A stretch of 64,000 nt of DNA from CALJIC01 sp039805565 (GTDB lineage: Bacteria > Chloroflexota > Chloroflexia > Chloroflexales > Roseiflexaceae), in NCBI GenBank assembly GCA_039805565.1, contig JBDLTZ010000214.1, positions 1-64,000 on the forward strand. Reading direction: 5' to 3'. Numbering within the stretch: the first letter of the stretch is position 1; each line of letters begins with the position of its first letter. The position numbers and the translations under genes are program-made. Under the pieces are notes generated by a model. That model was not told the origin of the DNA. It ran no database searches and worked only from the letters and a program-made list of their open reading frames with translations. This document shows positions 15,776 through 25,060 of the stretch, piece by piece.

Positions 15776-15880
15776 GCCACAGAGCACATAGAGGACACAG
15801 AGGTTGCCGAGGGGCCAGCGTGGGAAAGCTGCGCCAGGCGGAAACCGCCTTTGTCCCCGAGCCTCTGTGCCCTCTGTGGC
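15776..15880. repeat. Inverted CACAGAG-type repeat
   Basis: GCCACAGAG...GGACACAGAGG (15776-15804) faces GCCTCTGTGCCCTCTGTGGC (15861-15880). It lies upstream of recQ and resembles a dispersed family with CACAGAG cores; a related CACAG hairpin is at 50711-50741. No gene is present here. Confidence 0.65.
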
Positions 15881-15890
15881 GAAAGGATCG

Positions 15891-16247
15891 CTAGATCGCG
15901 TCCGACTGCCCGGCGCCCTCCTGGTTGGGCACGCTCTCGTTGTCGTCGCCGCGCGTCATACCGTTCAGCCCGCCGTCGCTCGCGACGCCCCGGCGGCCCA
16001 CGCCCCGCCCCACGGCCCCCGGCATCGGCGGGGTCTCTACACCGTGCCGCTGGTCCAGGCCGGACACATCGCCGACCGTCCGAGGGTTGGCGCGGACGCT
16101 CCCGGCGCCCGACGAGCCACCAACGCCCCCGATGCCGTCCACCGCGCCGGAGCGGTTGCCCTCGCCGGCGCCGGAGTCCTTGCGGTTGGCCGAGCGTTCC
16201 ACGTGCTCGCCCGCGCCGGGGGCGTTCGTGCGCTGCTTCTTCGTCAT
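15891..16247 (-). CDS. Small glycine-rich, probably disordered hypothetical protein
   Basis: A 118-residue protein beginning MTKKQRTNAPGAGEHVERS, behind a very good ribosome site (AAAGGAG, eight bases before ATG). Composition is dominated by Gly, Arg, Asn, Asp and Ser (VDGIGGVGGSSGAGSV, GRGVGRRGVASDGGLNG), with no hydrophobic core, so it is expected to be disordered. No family recognised. The strong ribosome site and the consistent composition are the reasons for calling it a gene. It could be a stress or nucleoid-associated type small protein, but this is speculation. Confidence 0.55.
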   Translation of the reverse strand: MTKKQRTNAPGAGEHVERSANRKDSGAGEGNRSGAVDGIGGVGGSSGAGSVRANPRTVGDVSGLDQRHGVETPPMPGAVGRGVGRRGVASDGGLNGMTRGDDNESVPNQEGAGQSDAI

Positions 16248-16642
16248 CGCTGGGCTCCTTTCAGGAGAGAGAACACCGCGGGGCTGGTCCGCCGGGCGAC
16301 CATCCCCGCCTGATGCACTGATATGCACGCCGCGTGCCAGCCCGCGCCAGGACCGCGCGCGACCCGTCCAGATCTACGGCGCTGGGCAGAACATGTGCGC
16401 CGGACTCCAGAGCGAGGACCACCGCGTCGCCGGGATCAGCGTGGTCTGCGCGCAGAACAAGCTCTGCGCCGAGCTCGCGTTCGCCCGCCTGCTCGAGCGC
16501 GCCGTCAGCGAGCAGCGACCGTCGCATGGCGAGCGCTTCGGCAGACGAGAGACCTGAGCAGAAGAGGTGGCGCTTTCGCAAAAAGCGTGTATCATATGAG
16601 TGCCTCCGGCTCAGGACTCGAGACTCACGACTCAACACTCGT
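16248..16642. other. Gap without a supported gene; heptamer array at its end
   Basis: No frame in this stretch has a start, ribosome site and convincing protein text. A small hairpin (CGCTTT / AAAGCG, 16571-16587) is followed by a possible -10 TATCAT at 16590-16595 for the next gene. Four heptamers (AGGACTC, GAGACTC, ACGACTC, AACACTC) fill 16613-16640, ending two bases before the next ATG. Confidence 0.5.
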
Positions 16643-17797
16643 ATGAACATCGTTTTCCTCTCGCCGAACTTCCCGCCGAACTACACGCATTTCTGCGCGC
16701 ACCTGCGCACGCTCGGCGCCAATGTGCTCGGGCTCTCCGACCAGCCCTACGACACGCTTGGCGCCGAGCTGCGTGCCGCGCTCACCGAGTACTACCTGGT
16801 GCCGGACCTCCACAACTACGACGAGGTGCTCCGCGGCGTCGGCTACTTCACCCACCGCTACGGCAAGATCGACCGGATCGAGTCGCTCAATGAGTACTGG
16901 CTGGAGACTGAGGCGCACCTGCGGACCGATTTCAACGTCGAGGGGTTCCGCCTGGCGGACCTGCCGGCGATTAAGCGGAAGTCGGAGATGAAGCGGATCT
17001 TTGCGGCCGCGGGTGTGGAGACTGCGCGCGGCATGGTGGCGGGGGACCCGGATGAGGTGCGGGCCTTCGTGCGGCAGGTCGGCTTTCCGCTGGTGGCGAA
17101 GCCGGACGTGGGCGTGGGGGCCAACCGCACCTACAAGATCACCAGCGAGCAGGAGCTGGAGGCGTTCCTGGAGCAGCCACTCAGGGACTACCTGCTGGAG
17201 GAGTTCGTCGAGGGGGTCATCCAGACCTTCGACGGCCTGACGGACCGCTCGGGGCGCCCGGCCTTCTTCACCTCGATGCAGTACAGCAGCGGGGTGATGG
17301 AGGTAGTCAACCACGACAACGACGTCTACTACTTTACCCAGCGTGAGGTCCCGGCGGACGTGGCCCACGCAGGGCGGGCGCTGATCAGCGCCTTCGGCCT
17401 GCGCGAGCGCTTCTTCCACTTCGAGTTCTTCCGCACGCCGGACGGGCGGCTGGTGGCGCTCGAGGTGAACATGCGCCCGCCGGGCGGTCTGTCGCTCGAC
17501 ATGTTCAACTACGCGAACGACATCGACCTGTACTACGAGTGGGCTAACCTGCTGGTGCGCGACCGCTTCGACGCCGCGTACGACTGGCCGTACCACGCGT
17601 GCTACGTCGGGCGCAAGCGCGCCAAGGCCTACGTCCACAGTCACGAAGCGGTGCTCGGGCGCTACGGCGGGCGCATCGTCCACCACCAGCCGATGGCGCC
17701 GGTGTTCCACCGCGCGATGGGGGACTACGGCTACATCGTGCGCTCGCCCGACCTCGAGGAGGTGCTGGAGATCGCACACTACATCCAGCAGAAGTAG
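16643..17797 (+). CDS. ATP-grasp domain protein
   Basis: A 384-residue protein. A Rossmann-like N-terminal part (MNIVFLSPNFPPNYTHFC, LGLSDQPYDTLGAELR) precedes an ATP-grasp fold: MKRIFAAAGVETARG, FPLVAKPDVGVGANRTYKI (ATP-binding Lys and Gly-rich loop), YLLEEFVEGVIQTFDGL, then FFHFEFFRTPDGRLVALEVNMRPPGGLSLDM with the metal-binding E-x-N. These enzymes ligate a carboxylate to an amine or thiol through an acyl phosphate. It is most like the carbamoyl-phosphate-synthase/biotin-carboxylase-like single-chain group. No obvious partner is adjacent, so substrate is unknown. A heptamer array abuts the start codon and replaces a normal ribosome site, which is odd. Confidence 0.85.
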   Translation: MNIVFLSPNFPPNYTHFCAHLRTLGANVLGLSDQPYDTLGAELRAALTEYYLVPDLHNYDEVLRGVGYFTHRYGKIDRIESLNEYWLETEAHLRTDFNVEGFRLADLPAIKRKSEMKRIFAAAGVETARGMVAGDPDEVRAFVRQVGFPLVAKPDVGVGANRTYKITSEQELEAFLEQPLRDYLLEEFVEGVIQTFDGLTDRSGRPAFFTSMQYSSGVMEVVNHDNDVYYFTQREVPADVAHAGRALISAFGLRERFFHFEFFRTPDGRLVALEVNMRPPGGLSLDMFNYANDIDLYYEWANLLVRDRFDAAYDWPYHACYVGRKRAKAYVHSHEAVLGRYGGRIVHHQPMAPVFHRAMGDYGYIVRSPDLEEVLEIAHYIQQK

Positions 17798-17878
17798 GGC
17801 GCGCACGAGAACGCTGCACGGCAGGCGCTACCGTACCAGTATCCGGAGGCTTGCACTGCGGCTGCGTCGTGGGCGCCC

Positions 17879-19660
17879 TCAGCGTACCACGAGGCGCGCA
17901 AGCTCCGACAGAGGTGCCGGCTGTACCAGGAATGCATCTGCACCGGCTTCCAGCCACCGCTCGCGGTCACCAGGCAGCACGATATTGGCAACGGCGATCA
18001 GGCGCGGCCTGGGTATACTGGTCGCCTCAACAATCTGCCGGAGCATTTCGGGACCCGCAAGACCCGGGATATGTATCCCCATGATGATTGCATCCGGCGG
18101 CTCACTGCGCGCGTGTGTCAGAGCGTCCGCGAGCGTGGAGGCCACTTCCACACGGTGGCCCTGCGCGAGCAGCGCATCACGCGTTCGCGCCGCGGAGCGC
18201 GCGCTGTTCTCCACGACAAGGACCGACACCGGGTGCTCGGCGCCCGTCGCCACCTCTGCACGCGGCGCTGCGTCGCGAAGGGGTAGGCGCACCGTGATAC
18301 GGGTCCCGCTGCCTTCCGTGCTCTCTATGATGACCGAGCCACAGTGTAGCTCGACGAGGCGCGCCACCAGCGCCAGACCAAGCCCGGACCCCTCGTAGCG
18401 GCGCGCCAGCGCACCATCCACCTGGACGAACGGCCTGAACAGGCGGTCGAAGTTCGCCGCCGCGATCCCAATCCCCGTGTCCCAAACGCTCAACTCCAGC
18501 ACATCGCGGGCATGGTCGCTGTGAACGTCGAGACCGATGCTGCCGCCACTCTCGGTGAACTTCACCGCATTGGAGAGCAGGATATCCAGGATCTGTGAGA
18601 TGCGCCGCTCGTCGGCCACAATCGTGCCGGCGTGCAGGTCCGGCGTGTATTGCACGTGGATCAGTCTCTTCGCCGCCTCCGGCGTGATCGAGGCGAGGCA
18701 CGCCCCGCACACGCGGCCGACCGGGAAGGACGTCAGCGTGAGCGGCGCAGTGTTAACGCTGAGCTGCGACATATCCAGGATATCGTTGATCTGCTTGAGC
18801 AGGCGGTGCCCGCCCTGCTCGACGCGGGCTAACGCCGTCCGCTGGCGGTCGCTCACCGGCCCGTACAGCCCCTCGCCGAGCGCCTCAGTTACGCCGAGCA
18901 CTGCGTTAAGCGGTGTGCGAAGCTCGTGGCTCATGCTTGCCAGGAACTCATCCTTGAGACGGGTGGCGCGGGTGAGCTCAGCGTTCGCGACGCTGAGCGC
19001 GGCGGTGCGCTCTCGAACACGGGCCTCGAGCGTGGCGGTCAGCTCGGTAAGGGCCGCCTCGGCTGCCCGTCGGGCGGCAAGCTCGGTGTGCAGTCGCTCG
19101 ACGAGGGTGAGGAAGCCGCGCCGGATCAGCACCAGAAAGGCGAAACCGCACATCAGCAGGAAGGAAAGGTTGGACCACTGATTGAGCGGCGTGATGCGCG
19201 GGACTGACGGCAGCAGGCCGGCTCCCTGCGCCACTGCAAGGCTGAACACCGTGGCCACGGAGAGGCCGAGCACGACGAGACCTCCGCGGGGCCCAATCAG
19301 GAACGTGGCGATCATGACCGGGATCAGGTAGTAGGCCAGGATCACCGACTGGAGGGTGCCGAGGCTCAGGGGGAGCAGCGAGCAGCCGATCAGGAGGATG
19401 GCCACCACAGCGAGGGTGACCTCGCGCAAGTATCCGCGTCGCAGCGGGATCTGGAGCAACAGCAGCAGCACCGCAGTGCCGAGGCCGGCCGTGATGGTAA
19501 TGCCTCTGGCCAGGAGGCCCGTGAGCGTCAGGATGACGGCTGCGAACGTAAGGATGACCCCGCCCGCGACCAACAGCGAGCCGAGCAGAGCAGTACGGAA
19601 GGCCTCGTCATCATCGTGGAGAGCGGGAGACGAGAGGAAGTTCTGAAGAGTTGCGTGCAT
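17879..19660 (-). CDS. Membrane-bound hybrid histidine kinase with a degenerate receiver domain
   Basis: A 593-residue protein. Residues 22-185 hold about six hydrophobic helices (MASE-like sensor). A coiled coil (190-235) leads to HisKA with phosphoacceptor H245 (MSHELRTPLN), and HATPase boxes N364 (LLSNAVKFTE), DTGIGIA (394-400) and GSGLGLALV (425-432), so the kinase looks intact. The C-terminal receiver (about 477-593) is not: the usual phosphorylated Asp is G528 (IIMGIHIPG), the acidic pair reads E484-N485, and the conserved Lys is Q580 (LVQPAPL). It therefore cannot act as a normal phosphoacceptor and may instead bind or regulate the kinase. No partner response regulator is adjacent. Confidence 0.9.
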   Translation of the reverse strand: MHATLQNFLSSPALHDDDEAFRTALLGSLLVAGGVILTFAAVILTLTGLLARGITITAGLGTAVLLLLLQIPLRRGYLREVTLAVVAILLIGCSLLPLSLGTLQSVILAYYLIPVMIATFLIGPRGGLVVLGLSVATVFSLAVAQGAGLLPSVPRITPLNQWSNLSFLLMCGFAFLVLIRRGFLTLVERLHTELAARRAAEAALTELTATLEARVRERTAALSVANAELTRATRLKDEFLASMSHELRTPLNAVLGVTEALGEGLYGPVSDRQRTALARVEQGGHRLLKQINDILDMSQLSVNTAPLTLTSFPVGRVCGACLASITPEAAKRLIHVQYTPDLHAGTIVADERRISQILDILLSNAVKFTESGGSIGLDVHSDHARDVLELSVWDTGIGIAAANFDRLFRPFVQVDGALARRYEGSGLGLALVARLVELHCGSVIIESTEGSGTRITVRLPLRDAAPRAEVATGAEHPVSVLVVENSARSAARTRDALLAQGHRVEVASTLADALTHARSEPPDAIIMGIHIPGLAGPEMLRQIVEATSIPRPRLIAVANIVLPGDRERWLEAGADAFLVQPAPLSELARLVVR

Positions 19661-19760
19661 GCCGTTGATGTCCTCTGCTCGTGGTCAACGAAACACGGCT
19701 CGTACCCGGCTGGGTTGATCGAACGCGGTCAGTCGTCCCTTTGGAAAGGGCACAAGCAGT

Positions 19761-21146
19761 CTACAGCGCCGGGCGCAGCGCTCCCCAGCCGGTCGCCTGC
19801 TCGAAGGCATATCCGGCTCGCAGCACCAGCGCCTCACCCCACGCGGGCCCCACGATCTGCAGCCCGATCGGCAGTCCCTCGCCGCTGAGCCCACATGGTA
19901 GCGAGAGCGCCGGCAGCAACGCCAGGTTGAACGGCGCGGTGAACCTCCGCAGCCGCGCCGCCGCTGCCACCGCGTCCCCGCCCAGCCTCGGCGCCGTCGT
20001 CGCCGTGCTCGGCAGCAGCAGCAGATCACAGCGCGCGAGGAGCAGGTCCAGCCGTCGCCGCCACACCGCCTGGGTGCGCCGCGCGAGCACGTACTCGGTC
20101 GAGGTCGCGTCCCGCCCGGCTGTCAGGCGCGCCAGCACGTCGGCCCCGAAGCGCCCGGGCGCCTCGCGCAGCCGCTCCCGGTGGAACGCCGCGGCGTCGC
20201 TCGTCACCATCAGGCCGCTCATCTGCCCGGCCTCTAGCGCGTCCGGAAGCTCGATCTCCTCGACGCGTGCCCCGAGCCCCTCGAGGATCTGGGCGGCCAC
20301 ACGCACCGCCGCCACCACCTCCGGGTCGGCCTCATCCACGAACGGGCCCGTGGCCAGGGCCACTCGCAGCCCTGACACGCCCCCGTCGAGGCGCGCCAGG
20401 TAGTCCGGCACGGGCGCATCTGCCGAGGAGGGGTCCTCGGCATCATACCCGGCCACCGCCTGGAGCAGCAGCGCCGTGTCGCGCACCGTACGCGCCAGCG
20501 GCCCGCAGTGGTCCAGGTTCCAGCTCAGCGGCACCACCCCGCGCGCGCTCACCCGGCCAAAGGTCGGCTTCAGGCCCACCACGCCGCAGAGCGACGCGGG
20601 CACGCGGATTGAGCCGCCGGTGTCGCTCCCGAGCGAGCCCATGCACAGCCCAGCGGCCAACGCAGCCCCAGAGCCGCCTGAGGACCCCCCCGGCGAGCGC
20701 TCGGTGTCCCACGGGTTGCGACACGCCCCGTAGTGCGGGTTCTCCGTCGTGAAGCCCAGCGCCCACTCGTGCAGGTTCAGCTTGCCCAGCAGCGTCGCGC
20801 CCGCCATGCCGAGCCGCCGCACCGCCTCCGCGTCCTCGGCCGGCACATTGTCCGCCAGGAACGAGGAGCCGGCAGTCGTTCGCACCCCCCGCGTGTCGTA
20901 CAAGTCCTTGAGCGCCAGCGCGATACCGTGGAGCGGCCCGCGGTACAGCCCCCGGCCGATCTCCTCCTCGGCAGCGGCAGCTTGCGCCAGCGCCAGGTCG
21001 GCCGTCACGGTGATGAAGCTGTTCAGCCGCGGCTCCAGCGCCTCGATCCGCTCCAGGTGGGCCTGCGCCAGCTCAACCGGCGAGAGCTCGCGCCTCTGGA
21101 TGAGTACGGCGGCGTCGGCGATGGTGAGGTTGGTGAGGTTCGTCAT
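19761..21146 (-). CDS. Amidase signature family hydrolase
   Basis: A 461-residue amidase (GatA/AtzF-like). The Ser-cisSer-Lys triad is visible: K80 (ALKDLYDTRG), S155 (SPGGSSGGSG) and S179 (SDTGGSIRVPAS); the 24-residue spacing between the serines is exactly that of the family. Length fits. There is no gatB or gatC nearby, so a stand-alone amide hydrolase is more likely than the tRNA amidotransferase subunit. A GC-rich hairpin separates it from the upstream M61 peptidase gene on the same strand. Confidence 0.9.
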   Translation of the reverse strand: MTNLTNLTIADAAVLIQRRELSPVELAQAHLERIEALEPRLNSFITVTADLALAQAAAAEEEIGRGLYRGPLHGIALALKDLYDTRGVRTTAGSSFLADNVPAEDAEAVRRLGMAGATLLGKLNLHEWALGFTTENPHYGACRNPWDTERSPGGSSGGSGAALAAGLCMGSLGSDTGGSIRVPASLCGVVGLKPTFGRVSARGVVPLSWNLDHCGPLARTVRDTALLLQAVAGYDAEDPSSADAPVPDYLARLDGGVSGLRVALATGPFVDEADPEVVAAVRVAAQILEGLGARVEEIELPDALEAGQMSGLMVTSDAAAFHRERLREAPGRFGADVLARLTAGRDATSTEYVLARRTQAVWRRRLDLLLARCDLLLLPSTATTAPRLGGDAVAAAARLRRFTAPFNLALLPALSLPCGLSGEGLPIGLQIVGPAWGEALVLRAGYAFEQATGWGALRPAL

Positions 21147-21165
21147 ACGTATGTCTTTATGTACA

Positions 21166-21194
21166 ATTCTGGAGGGAAGCGGCCCCTCCGGAAT
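21166..21194 (-). terminator. Hairpin between the M61 peptidase and amidase genes
   Basis: ATTCTGGAGGG (21166-21176) pairs with CCCTCCGGAAT (21184-21194) with one G-T pair. It follows the peptidase stop on the minus strand and lies 20 bases before the amidase start. Confidence 0.55.
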
Positions 21195-21212
21195 CTCCTA
21201 AAAGCGGTACAG

Positions 21213-23018
21213 CTACTTCGCCAGCCCCAGCCAGGACTCGTGCACCGCCAGCTGCGACTCGCTCGGGTCGTCCACAGCCAGCAGCTTGAGTGTGTCGGGC
21301 GGTGCCGGCGCCAGCGTCAGCTGCACATGCAGCAGGTCATCGCGCCGGAACAGGCTCACCATCACCGTGTCGCCGGGGCGCCGCTCGGACACGCGCGCCT
21401 TGAGTCGATCCTCGTCCACGCGCACCCCGTCGAGCGCGATGATCTCGTCGTGGGCGTAGACTCCCGCGGCGTACGCCGGCCCATCGCTGCGGACCGCCGC
21501 CACCTTCAGTTTGCCGTGCTCGGTCTTGAGACGCATGCCGTGCCACGCGGGCGCCTCGCCGCCCTCTACCCCGGCATGGCTCCAGGCCATCCGCAGCCCG
21601 GCCAGCGCCAGCCCGCGCTCGTAGTCCAGCTCCTCCGTCCCCGACACGTAACGCTCGAACAAATCGCGGAAGCGGCCGCCCGCGCGTCCGGCCTCCTCCT
21701 CCACCGCCGCCAGGAAGCCCTCCTCCTCCGCGAAGCCAGGGCCGTGCTCGGGGTAGCGATCGAACAGGTGGCGCATCACGTCGTCGAGCGCACGCTCACC
21801 GCCAGTCTGGTGGCGGATCTCCAGGTCCAGCAGCAGCGCCACGAGGCTGCCCTTCAGGTAGTACGAGATGCTCGAGTTGATGCTGTTCTCGTCCGGGCGG
21901 TAGAGCTTGATCCAGGTGTCGAAGCTGCTCTGGGCCAGGCTCTGGAGGGCGCGGCCGGGCTGGCTCTGGAGCAGCTTGATATCGTCGGCGATCATCTCCA
22001 GGTAGCGCTCGGCGCTGATCAGCCCGGCGCGCTGGAGGATCAGGTTGTCGTAGTAACTGGTGATCCCCTCCGAGACCCACAGCTCGCGGGTGTAGTTCTC
22101 GCGCGTGTAGTCGAACGGGCCGAGCGGCGCCGGGCGGATGCGCTTCACGTTCCAGACGTGGTAGAACTCGTGGGATGTGAGCGCCAGGAAGCGCTCGTAG
22201 GCGCGGCGCGGGCGGAACTCCCAGCGCGGGAAGATGTTCGAGACGCTGTTACGGTGCTCAAGGCCGCCGTACTGCCCGTCGGCCAGCAGCAGAATGAAGA
22301 CGTAGCGCCGGTACGGCAGCGTGCCGAACAGGTCGCGCGTGGTCTCAACGATCTTCTGCGTATCGGCCAGGATCTGCGCGTCGTCCTCGTTGCCGTGGCC
22401 CCAGATTGCGATCTCGTGCGGGATGCCGTCCACCGCGAAGGTCAGCAGGCGGTGCGTGCCGCACTCAAACGGCGAGTCCACCAGGTGGTCATAGTCGCCG
22501 GCCACGAAGGTGTGGCGCCGCACGAAGAACGACGTGCTGCGCACCGAGCCGGTGAAGTCGTTGGCGGTGCCGGTCTCCTCGCTCACCAGCTCCAGGCCGG
22601 TGGTCACGCGCCACTCATCGGGCGTAACGACGTGCGCTGTGAGCGGCTCGTCGGTCCGGCCCGGCACGTACATGCAGAGGGTCGCCGGGTTGAAGTAGCC
22701 GTGGGTGCCGTCGAGGTGGCTGGTGCGAACGGTCAGCTCGAAGGCGTAGACCTGGTAGCTGATCGACACCTGCTCGGCGCCGCCGGTCTCGACGCGCCAG
22801 GTGGACTTGTCGAGCTTGCGCCAGTCGAGTGGCCGGTTGCCGGCGCGTGCCTCGAACCCCTGGACGTGCCGCGCGAACTCGCGGACCATGTAGGAGCCGG
22901 GCTTCCAGACGGGCAGCGCCACGTCGAGCGTCGCTCCCTCGAGCTCACCGAGGTCCACGCGCACGTAGTACAGGTGCGTGTGCGGCTCGGGCATGGAGAT
23001 AGTATAGACGATCGGCAT
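21213..23018 (-). CDS. M61 family metallopeptidase with C-terminal PDZ domain
   Basis: A 601-residue aminopeptidase-like protein. The start at 23018 begins MPIVYTISMPEPHTHLYYV, which is the normal family N-terminus. Residues 1-180 form the beta-rich N-domain; the zinc site is HEFYH (283-287) with the third ligand Glu in LWVSEGITSYYD about 30 residues later. GGLEHRNS (251-258) supplies substrate-binding residues as in thermolysin-like folds. A PDZ domain (about 485-590, SDGPAYAAGVYAHDEIIALDGVRV) follows. Known members prefer N-terminal Gly or Ala. No signal peptide is visible, so it is probably cytosolic. Confidence 0.92.
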   Translation of the reverse strand: MPIVYTISMPEPHTHLYYVRVDLGELEGATLDVALPVWKPGSYMVREFARHVQGFEARAGNRPLDWRKLDKSTWRVETGGAEQVSISYQVYAFELTVRTSHLDGTHGYFNPATLCMYVPGRTDEPLTAHVVTPDEWRVTTGLELVSEETGTANDFTGSVRSTSFFVRRHTFVAGDYDHLVDSPFECGTHRLLTFAVDGIPHEIAIWGHGNEDDAQILADTQKIVETTRDLFGTLPYRRYVFILLLADGQYGGLEHRNSVSNIFPRWEFRPRRAYERFLALTSHEFYHVWNVKRIRPAPLGPFDYTRENYTRELWVSEGITSYYDNLILQRAGLISAERYLEMIADDIKLLQSQPGRALQSLAQSSFDTWIKLYRPDENSINSSISYYLKGSLVALLLDLEIRHQTGGERALDDVMRHLFDRYPEHGPGFAEEEGFLAAVEEEAGRAGGRFRDLFERYVSGTEELDYERGLALAGLRMAWSHAGVEGGEAPAWHGMRLKTEHGKLKVAAVRSDGPAYAAGVYAHDEIIALDGVRVDEDRLKARVSERRPGDTVMVSLFRRDDLLHVQLTLAPAPPDTLKLLAVDDPSESQLAVHESWLGLAK

Positions 23019-23040
23019 CAGTTCGTGGCTCTCGGGGAGG

Positions 23041-23065
23041 TTCGGAGGGGGGGTGCCCCTCCGAA
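23041..23065 (-). repeat. Intercistronic GC hairpin upstream of the M61 gene
   Basis: TTCGGAGGGG (23041-23050) with CCCCTCCGAA (23056-23065), a 10-bp perfect stem. It follows the stop of the 647-aa gene and is one of the window's G-run palindromes. Confidence 0.65.
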
Positions 23066-23089
23066 GAAGGATCCTGCTCTCGGGGGACC

Positions 23090-25033
23090 CTACGCGGTGT
23101 AGGGGGCGAACAGCCGCGCGAAGAGGCGCTCGAACTGCTCGGACTCGCCGTCGATCCGCTGGTAGAGGTCGACGACTCCGGCGGCCTGCTCGCGGCGGCG
23201 CCACATCTCACGGGCGAAGGTGTCGTCGGCCACCGACTCGGCGCGCATGTACGCGTAGAACTGCTTGACAGACGTGCACATCTCGCGGGCCGCGCGCGGG
23301 CTGCTGTTCAGAACCTTGCGCGGGTAGAAGAAGAACAGGCACTCGTCCAGGGTCGCGTAGTCTCCCTCGGCAAGCGAGCGGTCGTAGTAGTTGGCCAGGA
23401 AGTCGGCGTAGACCCACAGGTCGCCCGTGCGGCTCGCGGCGGTGCTCTCGCTCTTGCCCTGGGCGAGCAGGTGCTGGTAGAAGCGCTCCATCAGCTCGCT
23501 GCTGCGCTCCAGCGCGACCTCGGCCGGGTGCGCCTCGATGTCCTCCTCGGCCTCCTCCCACGGCTCGAGCTCTTCAGGCTCCTCCCAGTCCTCCTCCTCG
23601 GAGAACAGCGCGTCCCCCACCAGACCGAGGCTCGTGTCCTCGCTCGGCTCCTGGTCCGCTGTATAGGGCACCAGTGTCGCAAACAGCGACGGGTCGTGCG
23701 GGAGCATCTTGTGGAAGCGCGCGGCGAGGATGTTTTGCACCTCCTCGGGCGAGTCGGCGCGCTGCAGCCGCTCCACCTCGTCGGGCGAGAGCGCCGCCAT
23801 CAGCTTCTGCGCGGCCTCAGCGAGCGCGGGGTTCTGCTCCATGAACGCGCGCAGGTCGTCGATCTCATTCACCTCGAACAGCGGGTCGTCCTCGAAGTCG
23901 TCGTCCTCGAAGTCGTCGTCATCATCAAAGGCCGAGTCCGGGTCGTAGTCGGGGGCGTCGGCGAATGCCTCGCTCCAGCCCTCCTCGTCGTAGCCACCCC
24001 GGGCCAGTCGCTCCTCAATGTGCGCCGAGTGATCCTCGAGCGCGCTCACCGGCTCAAGGTAGACCACGGTGGAGGTGCCATCCTGCACGCCGCGGACCAC
24101 GCGGGCGGTAGAGGCGCGGCGCACAACGCCGTTCCAGACCTCACGCGAGGCGGCGGCGCGGCGGCTATCGAGCATCTGGCCCTGAAGCTGCACGATCTCC
24201 GCCAGCAGGTCGTCCTCGGCCGGTGCGGAGCCCAGCGCCCGGCCGAAGGGCTCGGGCGCGCGGCCGAAGCCGGTAGCTGCCACGAACATGCCGTCCATCA
24301 GGCGCACGCGCGGGTCGGCGTCCACCAGCTCGCGCCAGGGCCGCCCCGGGTATCCGGTGCGCCAGGGGGCGAGTGCGAAGACTGGCAGCACCCCCTCGTC
24401 GGCCGGCACCGCCTCGCCGCGGGCACGGGCGGCGTGCTCTACCAGCGCGTCGAGCAGGTCGCGGTCCTGCTGCAGGACGTCGTCGAGCCGGAAGGCGGCG
24501 GCGGGCTCGCGCTCAAGGCGCAGCGTCAGCGGGGCGAGCCGTGTCACGGTGACGAGTACGCTGTCGCCGTGCTCGAAGCCGGCGCGCCCAAACCACCCCG
24601 CGAGCGACAGGGCGGGGGCAAGGGCCGGGCCAAACAGCCCATCGCCGAGCGCGAGGTTAGCGTCTCGGGCGCTCACGAGTCTGTCGGTGGCGTCCTCTAC
24701 ACGTATGTCGTTCTGGTAAAGCGGCACGAACGGGATCAGCCGCACGCGCAGCAGCAGGTCTGCCGCGAGCTCCTCGCGGCTCGGGACCACTCGGAAGCGC
24801 AGCCCTTCCAGGACCACGCGCAGCGGCACCAGGTCGCCGCCGCCGAGGCGCACCCAACCGACCATCGCCGCCTCGAAGCGCAACTTCTCGCGAATGCTGG
24901 CGTACGGATTCTTCGCCTGGCTCGGCCGCCTCGCGAGCACCTTATCAAGGATCTCTCGCTCGGCGACGACGCCGCTGTATTGCTCAGCCAGCTCCTGGAG
25001 GATGCTGGAGATTGTCGGTTCGTGCTGGGCCAT
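23090..25033 (-). CDS. Large hypothetical protein with acidic centre and integrase-like C-terminal helices
   Basis: A 647-residue cytosolic protein that I do not recognise. Residues 1-80 (ISSILQELAEQYSGVVAERE, YASIREKLRF) look like an HTH domain of the HARE-HTH kind. Residues 80-330 are mixed alpha/beta without known motifs. The centre is strikingly acidic: a run of Asp/Glu around 375-395 and another Glu-rich block around 475-505. The last 150 residues (ELMERFYQHLLAQGKSESTA, TGDLWVYADFLANYYD, REMCTSVKQFYAYM) resemble the SAM-like core-binding domain of tyrosine recombinases, but no catalytic domain follows. The single long frame with consistent codon use makes the gene secure; its role is open. 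A DNA-associated function is my inference. Confidence 0.8.
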   Translation of the reverse strand: MAQHEPTISSILQELAEQYSGVVAEREILDKVLARRPSQAKNPYASIREKLRFEAAMVGWVRLGGGDLVPLRVVLEGLRFRVVPSREELAADLLLRVRLIPFVPLYQNDIRVEDATDRLVSARDANLALGDGLFGPALAPALSLAGWFGRAGFEHGDSVLVTVTRLAPLTLRLEREPAAAFRLDDVLQQDRDLLDALVEHAARARGEAVPADEGVLPVFALAPWRTGYPGRPWRELVDADPRVRLMDGMFVAATGFGRAPEPFGRALGSAPAEDDLLAEIVQLQGQMLDSRRAAASREVWNGVVRRASTARVVRGVQDGTSTVVYLEPVSALEDHSAHIEERLARGGYDEEGWSEAFADAPDYDPDSAFDDDDDFEDDDFEDDPLFEVNEIDDLRAFMEQNPALAEAAQKLMAALSPDEVERLQRADSPEEVQNILAARFHKMLPHDPSLFATLVPYTADQEPSEDTSLGLVGDALFSEEEDWEEPEELEPWEEAEEDIEAHPAEVALERSSELMERFYQHLLAQGKSESTAASRTGDLWVYADFLANYYDRSLAEGDYATLDECLFFFYPRKVLNSSPRAAREMCTSVKQFYAYMRAESVADDTFAREMWRRREQAAGVVDLYQRIDGESEQFERLFARLFAPYTA

Positions 25034-25060
25034 GGATCTACACTCCCACCTATGCCTACC

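Noticed and set aside
16261..16536. A minus-strand gene in the gap upstream of the ATP-grasp gene
   Set aside because: Protein-like text appears in several frames but none has a start codon with a ribosome site, and the frames contradict one another.
19761..21146. gatA of the tRNA-dependent amidotransferase
   Set aside because: The triad fits, but no gatB or gatC is nearby and the family includes many other amidases.
20733..23102. A 789-codon open frame on the plus strand
   Set aside because: It lies opposite the amidase and M61 peptidase genes, both with full catalytic motifs. Its residues (rich in Arg, His, Val, Gln) are those expected of an antisense frame in GC-rich DNA.
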